A DNA stretch of 64,000 bases from Methylobacter psychrophilus (GCF_025583945.1 NZ_JAOEGU010000007.1:62001-126000), one strand, 5' to 3'; shown: positions 39,915 through 48,940, numbered from the stretch's first letter. A program made the numbers and translations. Notes: generated by a model not told the origin, from the letters alone.

Positions 39915-40753
39915 TGACCTACAACAATTTATCAAAAACTATTTTAATAACTGGCTGCTCCTCCGGCATCGGTTACTGTACTGCCGTTGAATTAAAAAAA
40001 AGAGGGCATAAGGTCATTGCTACGGCAAGAAAATCCGAAGATGTAACGTGTTTAATACAGGAAGGCTTTACCGCCATTCAGCTTGATCTGGCTGATAGTC
40101 AAAGCATACAGCAAGCTGTTAAACAAGTTATTGACCTAACTGACGGACATTGTGACGCACTGTTTAATAATGGGGCTTTTGGTCAACCGGGCGCCGTTGA
40201 AGATTTAACGCGGGATGTGCTCAGACATCAATTTGAAACCAACTTGTTTGGCACTCACGAACTGACCAATTTACTCATTCCGCTGATGCGTAAACAAGGC
40301 CATGGCAGGATTATCTATAACAGCTCAATACTTGGGCTGGTTGCCATGCGCTATCGCGGCGCTTATAACGCCAGCAAGTTTGCTCTGGAAGGTTTGGCAG
40401 ATACCTTACGCCTGGAACTTTATGGTACCAATATCCATATCTCACTGATAGAACCGGGGCCGGTTTTAAGTGATTTTAGAAAAAACTCCTACGCACTCTA
40501 CCAAAAAAATATTGATCCGGCTCACAGTTTTCACCAAGAAGCCTATGCAGCAATGGAAGCACGCTTACAAAAAGAAGGGGCGGCCGTAACATTTACCTTA
40601 CCTGCCCAAGCAGTTGCCGAAAAAGTGATCCATGCGCTGGAAGCCAAGCGCCCTAAAATGCGTTATTATGTGACTTTCCCGACTTATCTGTTTGCAGTTC
40701 TTAAACGCATTTTGCCTATGTCTTGGCTGGATGCCCTACTCAGAAAGGTTTAA
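39914..40753 (+). CDS. Short-chain dehydrogenase/reductase
   Basis: Classical SDR of 279 residues. The NAD(P)-binding TGCSSGIG is at residues 14-21, the NNGAFG block replaces NNAG, and the catalytic Ser (NSSILG) and YNASK follow. ATARK after the second strand hints at NADP(H) preference. Substrate unknown. It is translationally coupled to the DUF4124 gene by TAATG and followed 2 nt later by the CPXCG gene. Confidence 0.9.
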   Translation: MTYNNLSKTILITGCSSGIGYCTAVELKKRGHKVIATARKSEDVTCLIQEGFTAIQLDLADSQSIQQAVKQVIDLTDGHCDALFNNGAFGQPGAVEDLTRDVLRHQFETNLFGTHELTNLLIPLMRKQGHGRIIYNSSILGLVAMRYRGAYNASKFALEGLADTLRLELYGTNIHISLIEPGPVLSDFRKNSYALYQKNIDPAHSFHQEAYAAMEARLQKEGAAVTFTLPAQAVAEKVIHALEAKRPKMRYYVTFPTYLFAVLKRILPMSWLDALLRKV

Positions 40754-40755
40754 TT

Positions 40756-40947
40756 ATGCAAGATCTCGACGAAATTATTATTTATTGTCCCTATTGTGGT
40801 GAAGCTCTCGATGTGTTGATTGATACCTCGGCAGGTGCACAGCAATATTATGAAGATTGTGCAGTTTGTTGTGCACCGATCTTGTTTAACGTATCTGAAG
40901 ATCATGCGGGAGAATTGGTTATTGACGTAAAAAGAGATGATGAATAA
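40756..40947 (+). CDS. CPXCG motif-containing Cys-rich small protein
   Basis: A 63-residue protein with a zinc-ribbon-like pattern: YCPYCGEALDVLID, then DCAVCCAPI. This matches the Cys_rich_CPXG family of unknown function. ATG at 40756 after AGAAAGG is chosen over an upstream in-frame start inside the SDR gene. Its TAA stop codon lies within palindromic repeat copy D. Confidence 0.85.
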   Translation: MQDLDEIIIYCPYCGEALDVLIDTSAGAQQYYEDCAVCCAPILFNVSEDHAGELVIDVKRDDE

Positions 40948-41044
40948 TTTCGCTGCTAACGGATACTATCCCTTTAAGGGATTGAGGATTATTATCCGTG
41001 CAAACTAAATCATCATGTTATGGAAGTTTAATTTCTGAAATTTT
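40943..41044 (+). repeat. Palindromic repeat, copy D
   Basis: Starts with AATAATTTCGCTGCTAACGG, has a decayed central hairpin (ACTATCCCTTTAAGGGATTG) and ends with GTTTAATTTCTGAAATTTTC. The first terminal repeat is cut short where it meets the CPXCG coding sequence. Lies between that gene and cmoA. Confidence 0.8.
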
Positions 41045-41114
41045 CTCTGTAAACGTTATTACATTTACCTCAAACCTGATACCGGCAGAACACCGTCACT
41101 AAAAAGCACTCACT

Positions 41115-41855
41115 ATGACAGAACAAGATAGAGTATTTCAACAAACCGGTCGGGCGGAAGATTTTGCTTTTGACGAACGTGTTGCTAAAGTCTTTGATGA
41201 TATGGTTTCAAGGAGCGTACCTTTTTACAACGAGGTTCAGCGCATTCAGTCCGATCTTGTTATGGATTTTTTGCCGGAAGTTGCCGGTGTCGTTTGTGAC
41301 TTGGGATGCTCGACAGGAACTACCATAGAGCATCTTACCAAACATCAAAAATGCCCGGAAAGCGCCCGTTTTACAGGCTATGACAATTCTGAATCAATGC
41401 TGGATAAAGCCCGCGACAAATTATCAGGGCAAATAGCGGCAGGAAAAGTATCATTAATTACTGCCGATTTAAGCCATCTGCCCCAATTGCCTGCCTGCAA
41501 TGTTGCCATCCTGAACTGGACTTTGCAATTTGTCCGTCCCATTGGCAGGGAACAGCTGCTGAAATCTGTTTATGAGGCGCTCAAACCCGGTGGAATACTC
41601 TTGTTGTCCGAGAAAATACTGGTCAATGATCCGGTGTTAAATCGCTTGTACATAGATCATTACCTGCAATTTAAAGTCTCCCAAAGCAGTTATACCGATA
41701 TTGAAAATCAGCGTAAACGTGAAGCGCTGGAAAACGTTTTGGTCCCTTATCGTCTGGATGAAAACTATGCGTTACTGGAAAGAGCCGGATTTGGTCGCAT
41801 TGGCACCTACTTCCAATGGTTTAACTTTGCCTGCCTTATTGCGGTTAAAGTTTAA
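41115..41855 (+). CDS. cmoA: Carboxy-S-adenosyl-L-methionine synthase
   Basis: Makes carboxy-SAM from SAM and prephenate for the 5-carboxymethoxyuridine modification of tRNA wobble U34. The 246-residue protein shows DERVAKVFDDMVSRSVPFY, the SAM motif VCDLGCSTGTTIEHL, and NWTLQFVRP, all diagnostic of CmoA rather than a general methyltransferase. The usual partner cmoB is not adjacent. Confidence 0.94.
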   Translation: MTEQDRVFQQTGRAEDFAFDERVAKVFDDMVSRSVPFYNEVQRIQSDLVMDFLPEVAGVVCDLGCSTGTTIEHLTKHQKCPESARFTGYDNSESMLDKARDKLSGQIAAGKVSLITADLSHLPQLPACNVAILNWTLQFVRPIGREQLLKSVYEALKPGGILLLSEKILVNDPVLNRLYIDHYLQFKVSQSSYTDIENQRKREALENVLVPYRLDENYALLERAGFGRIGTYFQWFNFACLIAVKV

Positions 41856-42034
41856 GGTTATAGAAGGCTGTCCACTTAACATGGGATAAACCTGCCAAGT
41901 TTAACTCTGGTGTTTTTTTATTGACTAAAGTAGGTAACCCTTTGTATAAACTGAAATTATTTCAATTGACTGAAAAATCAACACAACTTCAGGCTTCATC
42001 CGTCCTTTTGCAGTTAACGTTTACGATTTTTAAC

Positions 42035-42448
42035 TTATACCCACTCAACCTTCAAACCTGCACGATCTGCGGCTTCACATTGACGTTTATCAGAAGAAAT
42101 AAAAACATCGGCTTTTAAAGCCACTGCACTGCCAATATGTAGAGCATCCATACCACGTAATACATTGTTTTCAAGACTTAAAACCGCTTTTGATAATACT
42201 AAGGGAGTAAGGTTGCATAACACAGCATCTTCAATATCAGCCATTAACAATGATTTTAATTGTCGATATTGTCCATCGGTGATTTTGCCTTCTCTTTGCA
42301 AGCGACAAAAAGCAGAAATAATCTCGGGTAACGCAATACCAGATAAACCAATTTCCGTTGCTCTGTCACACCACTCCATCACTTTGTCAGTTCCTGATTC
42401 ATTAACATAGCGCTTAACAAACGCTGAGGTATCAAAAAAAACGAACAT
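42035..42448 (-). CDS. PIN-domain toxin (VapC family)
   Basis: A 137-residue PIN ribonuclease. The acidic site residues are seen in FFDTSAFVKRYVNES, the central LPEIISAFCRL and GMDALHIGSAVAL, with a final VFISSDKRQCEAADRAGL. ATG at 42448 is chosen because GAGG stands 6 nt before it; a TTG at 42460 overlaps the antitoxin stop. VapC toxins cut initiator tRNA or rRNA loops; the target here is unknown. Confidence 0.9.
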   Translation of the reverse strand: MFVFFDTSAFVKRYVNESGTDKVMEWCDRATEIGLSGIALPEIISAFCRLQREGKITDGQYRQLKSLLMADIEDAVLCNLTPLVLSKAVLSLENNVLRGMDALHIGSAVALKADVFISSDKRQCEAADRAGLKVEWV

Positions 42449-42456
42449 TTTTAACC

Positions 42457-42684
42457 TCAAACAATGGAGTTACGTTCTTCTAAAATCATCTGGCTAATCG
42501 AGACACCATCCAATACCAAGGGTTGCACCTTGCGTTGCTTCCAGGAAGGTAAATCAGGAAAAATGGGAACGATGTCGGCAATAGGTTTGCCATTACGCAG
42601 TACCCGAACTGATTCACCAGACTCGACCATATCAAAATACTGTTTAGCGTGGTTACGCACTTCTGTAAAACTGGCTTGTCTCAT
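42457..42684 (-). CDS. Phd/YefM-type antitoxin
   Basis: A 75-residue antitoxin with the Phd/YefM N-terminal fold (SFTEVRNHAKQYFDMVESGE, VRVLRNGKPIADIVP) and a C-terminal tail that should bind the PIN toxin. Its stop codon lies 9 nt before the toxin ATG. It probably represses its own promoter through the inverted repeat at 42698-42717. Confidence 0.9.
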   Translation of the reverse strand: MRQASFTEVRNHAKQYFDMVESGESVRVLRNGKPIADIVPIFPDLPSWKQRKVQPLVLDGVSISQMILEERNSIV

Positions 42685-42697
42685 GGCAATGTCCTAA

Positions 42698-42717
42698 ATG
42701 TACAAATTAATGTACAT
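42698..42717. promoter_or_regulatory. Putative operator of the vapC operon
   Basis: ATGTACA-AATTAA-TGTACAT is a perfect 7-bp inverted repeat with a 6-nt spacer, starting 14 nt before the antitoxin ATG. Phd/YefM antitoxins autorepress at short palindromes of this kind. Confidence 0.6.
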
Positions 42718-42907
42718 AATATATGTGAAAAATACTATTGTCAAACCAACAGGGAGTTAATACAACCGCTGGTTCACGGGGTTATCTAAAAATGTATATA
42801 TCCAGAAAAGACAAATTACACGCATGGTTCAAAAAAGTTCTCCTGAGCAAAGTTGGATAACCAAGGAACAAGCACAATACAGTTGAGCATCTTTAATTTT
42901 AAAATCC

Positions 42908-42938
42908 TCCTGCCCTTCCTTGCCAAAGAAGGGCAGGA
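42908..42938. terminator. Perfect hairpin
   Basis: TCCTGCCCTTC (42908-42918) and GAAGGGCAGGA (42928-42938) pair over 11 bp with a 9-nt loop, with A/T-rich flanks on both sides. It is 220 nt upstream of the antitoxin and 218 nt downstream of the lipoprotein hydrolase gene, so it may end transcription of the latter on the minus strand. Confidence 0.5.
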
Positions 42939-42950
42939 AATAAGCTGTCT

Positions 42951-43109
42951 ACTCGATGTTCAAGTTTTTTTAGCTTGACTGGGACGAACCCAGATAAATC
43001 AAGGTATTTTCATCAATAGACTCAAGCGCCACATGATCTCAATCATGGCTGTAAGGCTTGATTCAATGGGCTTCTCTAAAATCAAAAATTAAAAACTTGA
43101 ACACCGAGT
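42951..43109. repeat. 159-bp element with 19-bp terminal inverted repeats
   Basis: ACTCGATGTTCAAGTTTTT (42951-42969) and AAAAACTTGAACACCGAGT (43091-43109) are inverted repeats matching at 18 of 19 positions. The interior has no gene; on the minus strand a short frame ALESIDENTLIYLGSS ends in a stop just inside one end, which could be the tail of a deleted transposase. Looks like an internally deleted insertion sequence or a MITE. I cannot assign a family. Confidence 0.55.
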
Positions 43110-43155
43110 GACTAATGCTTATTTTATTTTGTGCATTTCCTTACCCTGATATCAG

Positions 43156-44442
43156 TTACTGGTCGTTGATTTCTGTCCATTGGCACTTTTCTTTTACCAG
43201 TGGTGCCGTATGACCACCGCCAATGCCTCTTGCAATCAAAGCCACAACCCTGTCGTCTTTAGAGTAACCTACATGGGCTTCAATAGGATTGGCCATTTTA
43301 CCCATGCCAAAGGCATCAAATACCTTGGCTACATTGATATTGACATTGGTCACATTAATACACAGTCTGGAATCGAGATACTTTTCGCTAAAATCTTGCG
43401 GTATGGCGTAACTTAATAAATCGTTGGGATCGCTAAAAGCAATAATTGATGTTTCATTGAACATGCGCGACGTGTACTTTGAACCGGTCACCTGACAATA
43501 ATCAGCTTTTTGTGCACTTACCTCAGGGAGTTCTCTGCCCAATTGCAACATCGGGAGCTGATTGGACATCATAAAAATCTGCACATGCTTTTTTTGTAAA
43601 GCCTCCCGCTTTACTTTATTTATAGTCCGTATAGTCGATTTTTTTTCCGGACTCTCCAGCAAGGAGACCATACGGGTAATACCGTCAATGGCTATACGAC
43701 TTCCCAAGCTATGGGATATAAAAACAAATTCATCCTGATTAAAGCTGGCGCCGGGGACATTAGTAAAATCACAACCCTGCCTGCCATCCTTGGGGATTTG
43801 ATCCCAACTATCTTTACCCATCCAGCAAAAAGCTTGCGCAAATGACCTTAATATAAGATCTCTGCTTTTACCGAGATAAATAATAGGATCGGGGCCGGTA
43901 TCATTACTGAATTTTTTTAACATATCATTAACTTCTGCCCGCTTAAACGAATATTCTCCCGAGTTATCAAATGCCAACAACGCTTTTTGCTCTCGGGTAA
44001 TTTCTGACCAGGTTAATTCATAAAACCATAGCTCCTTATTACCATTTTCATCTTGTAATCGGGAAATGCGCAAATCACCCAATTTCTCTTCAGGATCACT
44101 AAAGGACATTAACTTTATGTCTTTATAACTGCTCGATTTGGCGGTTAAGTGCAGCTCATTGGCTAATTTCTCCAAAAACTCTGTGGAGTAACCCGGCAAA
44201 CGATCACCCACGCCATGAACCATCAAGACTTTCGTTTTACCCTGTGATTTTTCCAGTCCCGGCGCAATACCTTCGAAGGATTTTCCACGTATCTGGCAAG
44301 CTCGTGTATCTTCGGCATCAGACTTTTCCAGAAAAGCTTCAGCCACACCTTTCCCAAAACTGGCACAGCCGGATAAGAAAACAGACAGTGATATCAGTAA
44401 CAAGCTTTTTTTTATCGGTAATAAGGTCATTTTTTTAATCAT
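43156..44442 (-). CDS. Lipoprotein with alpha/beta-hydrolase fold
   Basis: A 428-residue lipoprotein: lipobox FLSGC (Cys26). KVLMVHGVGD (residues 71-80) gives the oxyanion HG motif and FISHSLGSRIAID carries the nucleophile elbow with Ser245. GIGGGHTAPLV near the C-terminus may hold the catalytic His. This looks like an esterase or lipase anchored in the outer membrane; no substrate can be named. It is the most downstream gene of four envelope genes read in the minus direction, 84 nt after the DUF4105-like gene. Confidence 0.75.
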   Translation of the reverse strand: MIKKMTLLPIKKSLLLISLSVFLSGCASFGKGVAEAFLEKSDAEDTRACQIRGKSFEGIAPGLEKSQGKTKVLMVHGVGDRLPGYSTEFLEKLANELHLTAKSSSYKDIKLMSFSDPEEKLGDLRISRLQDENGNKELWFYELTWSEITREQKALLAFDNSGEYSFKRAEVNDMLKKFSNDTGPDPIIYLGKSRDLILRSFAQAFCWMGKDSWDQIPKDGRQGCDFTNVPGASFNQDEFVFISHSLGSRIAIDGITRMVSLLESPEKKSTIRTINKVKREALQKKHVQIFMMSNQLPMLQLGRELPEVSAQKADYCQVTGSKYTSRMFNETSIIAFSDPNDLLSYAIPQDFSEKYLDSRLCINVTNVNINVAKVFDAFGMGKMANPIEAHVGYSKDDRVVALIARGIGGGHTAPLVKEKCQWTEINDQ

Positions 44443-44462
44443 AATAATTTCTAATTTTTTAT

Positions 44463-44483
44463 AAAACTTCGTGTCTTTGTGGT
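44463..44483 (-). repeat. Short CACGAAG-type repeat
   Basis: On the minus strand ACCACAAAGACACGAAGTTT, similar over about 16 nt to CTACGAAGACACGAAGGA at 48900-48917. A small low-complexity intergenic repeat in the gap between two envelope genes. Confidence 0.4.
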
Positions 44484-44526
44484 GATATTCTGTTGGCTTT
44501 TTAACTTGTTATTTGAGTTATTAAAA

Positions 44527-46503
44527 TTAATCTCCCCACTTTTCATCATGCACAAACTGGTTGTAAGATAAATACTGATAACTGCCTTTACGCATATTGA
44601 AAAATAATAATTCAGGCAAGCTCATTAAAACCCCCGTCGCGCCTGATTTAAGATTCTGTCCTGAATCAAATGGCCAACTTAAGAAACCAAACAGACTTTG
44701 ACCAATTCCGGCAACTGTATTGAATAGTCCAAAAACAGGTCTTAATGCCACGTTATCATCGGTAAAAAAAACAAAAAAAGCATCGTCAGGATTATAAATA
44801 TACAACGTACTGCTAAAAATATTGGATTCACGCAGGGCAACCATTAACCCCGTATTTTGGGTATAAAGCGTTGCTAATTGTTGATCACGATAAGAGCTAA
44901 ATACCTTACTGTTCGTTACCCTATAGTGTTCTTGTACCGACTTAAACGACATAAAAGGAATAAAATTATAAAATGCAGAAACATCGCCGCCCAGTTGTTT
45001 GGTGGATTCATGGCTTAACCATTCGACTTTTTTTGCTTGATCAACGTCCATTTTTTTTTGTTCCAATAAAGCCAGATCAATCGTTCCAAACAATTGCGTT
45101 ACACAATTACGGGTAATCAGATCATATCGATAATGGTCAGCCAACTCCTGGAGTAATTGACTCTCATACTTATCCAGTTCGGTTAATGCCGTTATTAATT
45201 GTTGCTGCGTTAATCCGGGTACCAACCAATCCGGTAAGCCAACGTTTTTAGTTGGCAACGCTTTTTCTCCCAGGTAACGAACCGGTTTTTGCTGTTTACC
45301 TTTAAGTAATTCAAAATAACGGTTAGCTGACATTTCAAGCATGCTGTAAGCGCTTTCAGTAATGCCGCCACTGGTTAACATTGTTTTTCGTGTCTGCGTC
45401 AAATTGTCCTGCGCATCATTAATTTGAATGTGCATTTGTTCTGCATGCTGTGAAAATTGATCAGCATCAAGCCATGCAGGGTCCCCAGCAAAATCATCAA
45501 TAAAAACCCATAACCCTGACTGTAATGATTGGTCCACAGCAATAAACCGGGCCAAATTAACTAAGACCGCATAGCCCCAATCAGGCCGCCCCGAGTCAAC
45601 CGACGTTAACAAACTTAAAGCCAGTTGATCGCGTAAATTCTCCAATACTTTTTTTTCTTCCGGCGTCACTGACTCAGGTGTTATAAAAAATGCGTCAGGC
45701 TGTAACGATTGCTCTTCTATAAGGACTTTTATAGCGGCTAATCCCGTTAAATAATCGGCATAACTCTCTGAAAATGAAGACATTGCCGGAGGAAAGTTAT
45801 CTTTCGACAAAATTGCTGGTGCTGTGGGCCAATGATCAGGCGCTAATACTTTAATACCGGTAGTGATTTGATCACGACGATTTTTAAGATAATCTTGGCC
45901 ATAATGTTGTTCGATTTTCTTGCGCAACATTTTAATCAGCTGTGACGATTGCGATCGCACACCATTGATGTCCCTTATGTGCTCGTCTTTTTTTTGGCCA
46001 GCCAATTGCTGATCATTATAAAAAAGCCCTGCGGCATCAAGTCGTAAAACAGACGAAAAATCGGCATCCAAAAAGGCTTCATTGGTAGTTAGTTTATAAA
46101 GCAATCGACGTAAAAGAATACGGTCTTTATGTAAATCATCCAGTTGTTTAAACTGCCGATTCTGCGCCAGAAGCTGCAATTTAAAATAGTCTCCGAGTTG
46201 ATTAAAAGATTCTTCAGATACCTCTATTTGGCTTACATGAATACGCCGGTTCTGCAAAAAACGATACAGAAAATGAAACTCCTGTTTATCTTGTTTTAGC
46301 AGACGAATCAGGCCTGAGTCATGATGCTGAAAATGATATATTTCATCGTCAAATTGGATGGCACTGTGCCCGCCACTTGAATTACCCTCGCTCGCTTCCA
46401 GATAAAGATATTCAAAGGATGCTGCCAAAGCAGTTACCGGGAATAACGCTATAAGGAAGATACTGATGAAAAAAGGCTTCCAGTTAACGTGTCTATTCAA
46501 CAC
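44527..46503 (-). CDS. Secreted papain-fold protein, DUF4105-like
   Basis: A 658-residue envelope protein with a signal peptide (FFISIFLIALFPVTALAA, residues 11-28). GNSSGGHSAIQFDDEIYHF supplies a His (H46) and DLITRNCVTQLF a Cys (C467), the paired motifs expected of the DUF4105/NlpC-like cysteine peptidase fold in permuted order. The middle is a long helical insert. I infer a cell-envelope peptidase or amidase, but neither substrate nor activity is known. Second in the cluster with lipoproteins and ecotin on the same strand. Confidence 0.7.
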   Translation of the reverse strand: MLNRHVNWKPFFISIFLIALFPVTALAASFEYLYLEASEGNSSGGHSAIQFDDEIYHFQHHDSGLIRLLKQDKQEFHFLYRFLQNRRIHVSQIEVSEESFNQLGDYFKLQLLAQNRQFKQLDDLHKDRILLRRLLYKLTTNEAFLDADFSSVLRLDAAGLFYNDQQLAGQKKDEHIRDINGVRSQSSQLIKMLRKKIEQHYGQDYLKNRRDQITTGIKVLAPDHWPTAPAILSKDNFPPAMSSFSESYADYLTGLAAIKVLIEEQSLQPDAFFITPESVTPEEKKVLENLRDQLALSLLTSVDSGRPDWGYAVLVNLARFIAVDQSLQSGLWVFIDDFAGDPAWLDADQFSQHAEQMHIQINDAQDNLTQTRKTMLTSGGITESAYSMLEMSANRYFELLKGKQQKPVRYLGEKALPTKNVGLPDWLVPGLTQQQLITALTELDKYESQLLQELADHYRYDLITRNCVTQLFGTIDLALLEQKKMDVDQAKKVEWLSHESTKQLGGDVSAFYNFIPFMSFKSVQEHYRVTNSKVFSSYRDQQLATLYTQNTGLMVALRESNIFSSTLYIYNPDDAFFVFFTDDNVALRPVFGLFNTVAGIGQSLFGFLSWPFDSGQNLKSGATGVLMSLPELLFFNMRKGSYQYLSYNQFVHDEKWGD

Positions 46504-46556
46504 GATAAACCCTTGAAGCCTTTTAAAAATAGCAGATAAATCAATAACAAAAGAGA

Positions 46557-47042
46557 CTATTTTTCAGCGTCATAACCATCATCAATTTGTTGCATTTTTT
46601 GGGCATTATTACCGGCAAAATTTTGTTTATACGTTTCATAAGCGATACCTTCCACATCTGCTTTCTTCAAGCCTTTTCCGATACCCTTATAAGTTGATGA
46701 ATCTTGATCCCAATTAGTAATACCGCGTTTTGCGGCAATATCACTCAAGCCCTTGAGGAACGAATTATAATCGGCATTGGGTTGAGACGATTTAACATAA
46801 GCCATCGTATAATCAGCCACTTCATTTTGATATTTTTTGCTTTTACCTGAAACTGAAGAAGGGCTACTGACAATCGAACTAGTCGAGTCTGAAATACTTC
46901 CCGAGCTATCCGAACTACTCTCTGAACTGCCTGAACCACTTGATGAGCTTTCTGAAAAAGAGCAGCCATTGATAGTCATAGCAAGCCCAAAGAGCGCCGA
47001 ATAAAGCAGTGCTTGTTTTAAATAACCTGGATATAAACGCAT
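46557..47042 (-). CDS. Ser-rich small lipoprotein
   Basis: A 161-residue protein with a lipobox (INGC, Cys 27) followed by a 40-residue run rich in Ser and Gly, which should be a flexible tether. The C-terminal 95 residues (YQNEVADYTMAYVKSSQPNA to the end) form a small helical domain I do not recognise. Exposed at the outer membrane by inference. It lies 53 nt upstream of the DUF4105-like gene. Confidence 0.7.
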   Translation of the reverse strand: MRLYPGYLKQALLYSALFGLAMTINGCSFSESSSSGSGSSESSSDSSGSISDSTSSIVSSPSSVSGKSKKYQNEVADYTMAYVKSSQPNADYNSFLKGLSDIAAKRGITNWDQDSSTYKGIGKGLKKADVEGIAYETYKQNFAGNNAQKMQQIDDGYDAEK

Positions 47043-47107
47043 AATTTTTCCTGTAAACTCTAAAGGGCTAAACGGTAATGCTCAAAAGTAAATAAGCTGC
47101 CCAAGCC

Positions 47108-47590
47108 CTATTCTACCTTTGCCACACCAGATTGTTTGCTGGCAATCCAGGTTCGATAATGAACCTCAAAATCAACCGGCACATACACGACAACTGGCAA
47201 CTTGCTATTGTAACGCAGTAAATTGCCATCTCCACGCACCGATACAAAGGCTTTTTGTGCTTTCTTGTCAGGAGGACAGGCCATCAGTGTTGACGCAGTC
47301 CCTTCTACTTTTTTAAGAATAAAGTAAGGGAATCCCCAGCCTTTTGCAACTTCTTCAATCAACTGCCCACCAAACCAGTGATGATTACAGTCCACTTGTA
47401 TCGTTTTGCCAATTATTATTTCCAGTTTATGGTTATCTTCATTAGTCAAAACGGGTAGATGAATAACCATTCTTTTATAGCCTTTCTCCGCTGGAGGATA
47501 AGGTTTCATTCCATAAGAATCCGCAAAAATAGAAGTACTGAATAGAAAAACACTGCTGATAACAAAAATCTTGGCATAACATTTCATCAT
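47108..47590 (-). CDS. eco: Ecotin, periplasmic serine-protease inhibitor
   Basis: Inhibits trypsin-fold proteases as a dimer in the periplasm. The 160-residue precursor has a signal peptide ending SIFA, then YPPAEKGYKRMVIHLP, GKTIQVDCNHHWFGG, and the inhibitory loop TASTLMACPPDKK, followed by RYNSKLPVVVYVP. Cys68 and Cys105 correspond to the single disulfide of E. coli ecotin. The P1 residue, Met84 in E. coli, aligns with Leu102 here. The first of four envelope genes on the minus strand. Confidence 0.95.
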   Translation of the reverse strand: MMKCYAKIFVISSVFLFSTSIFADSYGMKPYPPAEKGYKRMVIHLPVLTNEDNHKLEIIIGKTIQVDCNHHWFGGQLIEEVAKGWGFPYFILKKVEGTASTLMACPPDKKAQKAFVSVRGDGNLLRYNSKLPVVVYVPVDFEVHYRTWIASKQSGVAKVE

Positions 47591-47760
47591 ATAAACCTCT
47601 TTTAATGGTTATGGTTTCGACTGTTGGAGATATTCTTCATACGTCAGCTATTGCTTGCAACTTCTGTTTTCCTGCAACTCAAACCAAAAAAATAAAGTAA
47701 AATGGCTTATTTTACAAAATCCCAGTTCATCAATCTCAAACAGGCCTTAATTAAGTACAC

Positions 47761-48873
47761 ATGAAAAATTATAAAATTGCAGTGTTAGCCGGTGACGGTA
47801 TCGGCCCGGAAATTACCAAAGAAGCCATCAAAGTACTCAAAGTCATTGAGGAACGTAATGCTGTCACTTTTGAACTGATGCCGGCAGCTTTCGGTGCCTG
47901 TGCCTACTTTGAATTTGGCGATGCTTTTCCACAGTCAACCATCGATATTTGCGATCAGGCTGATGCCATTCTTAAAGGCACGATAGGCTTGAGTCATGAA
48001 GAATCCAAAAAAATCCCCATTGATAAACAGCCGGAGCGCGGCGCGTTACTGCCTCTACGTCGCCGTTACAATACCTACGCAAACTTCAGACCGGTTTGTT
48101 TGCCAAAAGCCTTGGCGCATTTTTCACCACTAAAACCTGAAATTATTGGTGAAGGCATCGACATTATTATAGTGCGCGAATTAGTCGGTGGCCTCTATTT
48201 TGGCAATAAAGAAACGGGTATTAACGAGCAAGGTTTGCGCTATGTTAAAGAAACGTTGGAATATGATGAATTACAGATCAGGCAGATTTTGCACCAAGCC
48301 TTCAAATTAGCCAATAAGCGTAAAAAATTGCTGCACAATATTCACAAAAGTAATGTGCTTAAATCCAGCGTACTCTGGAATGAGATACTGGATGAAGTCG
48401 CTGTAGAATACCCCGATGTTCAAGTGATCCATCAATTGGTTGATTCAGCCGCTACTAACCTTTGCCTAAAGCCGACCCAATTTGATGTTATGGTCATGGA
48501 AAACATGTTTGGTGATATTCTCAGTGATCAGGCTGGCGGCATTCTGGGTTCTCTGGGATTAATGCCTTCTGCTTGCCTGGGCGACAGCAAAGCCTACTAT
48601 GAACCATCTCATGGCTCTGCGCCCGATATTGCCGGTAAAAATATAGCCAATCCTTACTCCATGATAGGCTCGGTTGCCATGATGCTGGAAAACAGTTTTG
48701 ATATGGCCGAAGAGGCAAAAAATGTTTGGGCGGCAATGCAGGGAGTCTTTAGTGATGGCTACTCCACAGCCGATTTATCCAAGCCCGGCAGTGGTGTTAT
48801 CATGATTAACACCGTTGAATTTGGTGACAAGGTTGTTGAAAAACTAAGAGCCATGCCTAAAGTGTCCGGCTAA
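47761..48873 (+). CDS. Isocitrate/isopropylmalate dehydrogenase family enzyme
   Basis: A 370-residue NAD(P)-dependent beta-decarboxylating dehydrogenase. [52 protein letters not shown] and [26 protein letters not shown] are intact; [19 protein letters not shown] is the LeuB-type cofactor loop. It departs from standard LeuB at [15 protein letters not shown], where LLGAVGGPKY is usual, so it may be a paralogue acting on another malate derivative. LeuCD are not nearby. leuB is possible but I do not assign it. Confidence 0.8.
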   Translation: MKNYKIAVLAGDGIGPEITKEAIKVLKVIEERNAVTFELMPAAFGACAYFEFGDAFPQSTIDICDQADAILKGTIGLSHEESKKIPIDKQPERGALLPLRRRYNTYANFRPVCLPKALAHFSPLKPEIIGEGIDIIIVRELVGGLYFGNKETGINEQGLRYVKETLEYDELQIRQILHQAFKLANKRKKLLHNIHKSNVLKSSVLWNEILDEVAVEYPDVQVIHQLVDSAATNLCLKPTQFDVMVMENMFGDILSDQAGGILGSLGLMPSACLGDSKAYYEPSHGSAPDIAGKNIANPYSMIGSVAMMLENSFDMAEEAKNVWAAMQGVFSDGYSTADLSKPGSGVIMINTVEFGDKVVEKLRAMPKVSG

Positions 48874-48940
48874 TCAGGCTATTAATAGTTTTTTATTTAC
48901 TACGAAGACACGAAGGACATGAAGAAAGAAAATATCGTGT

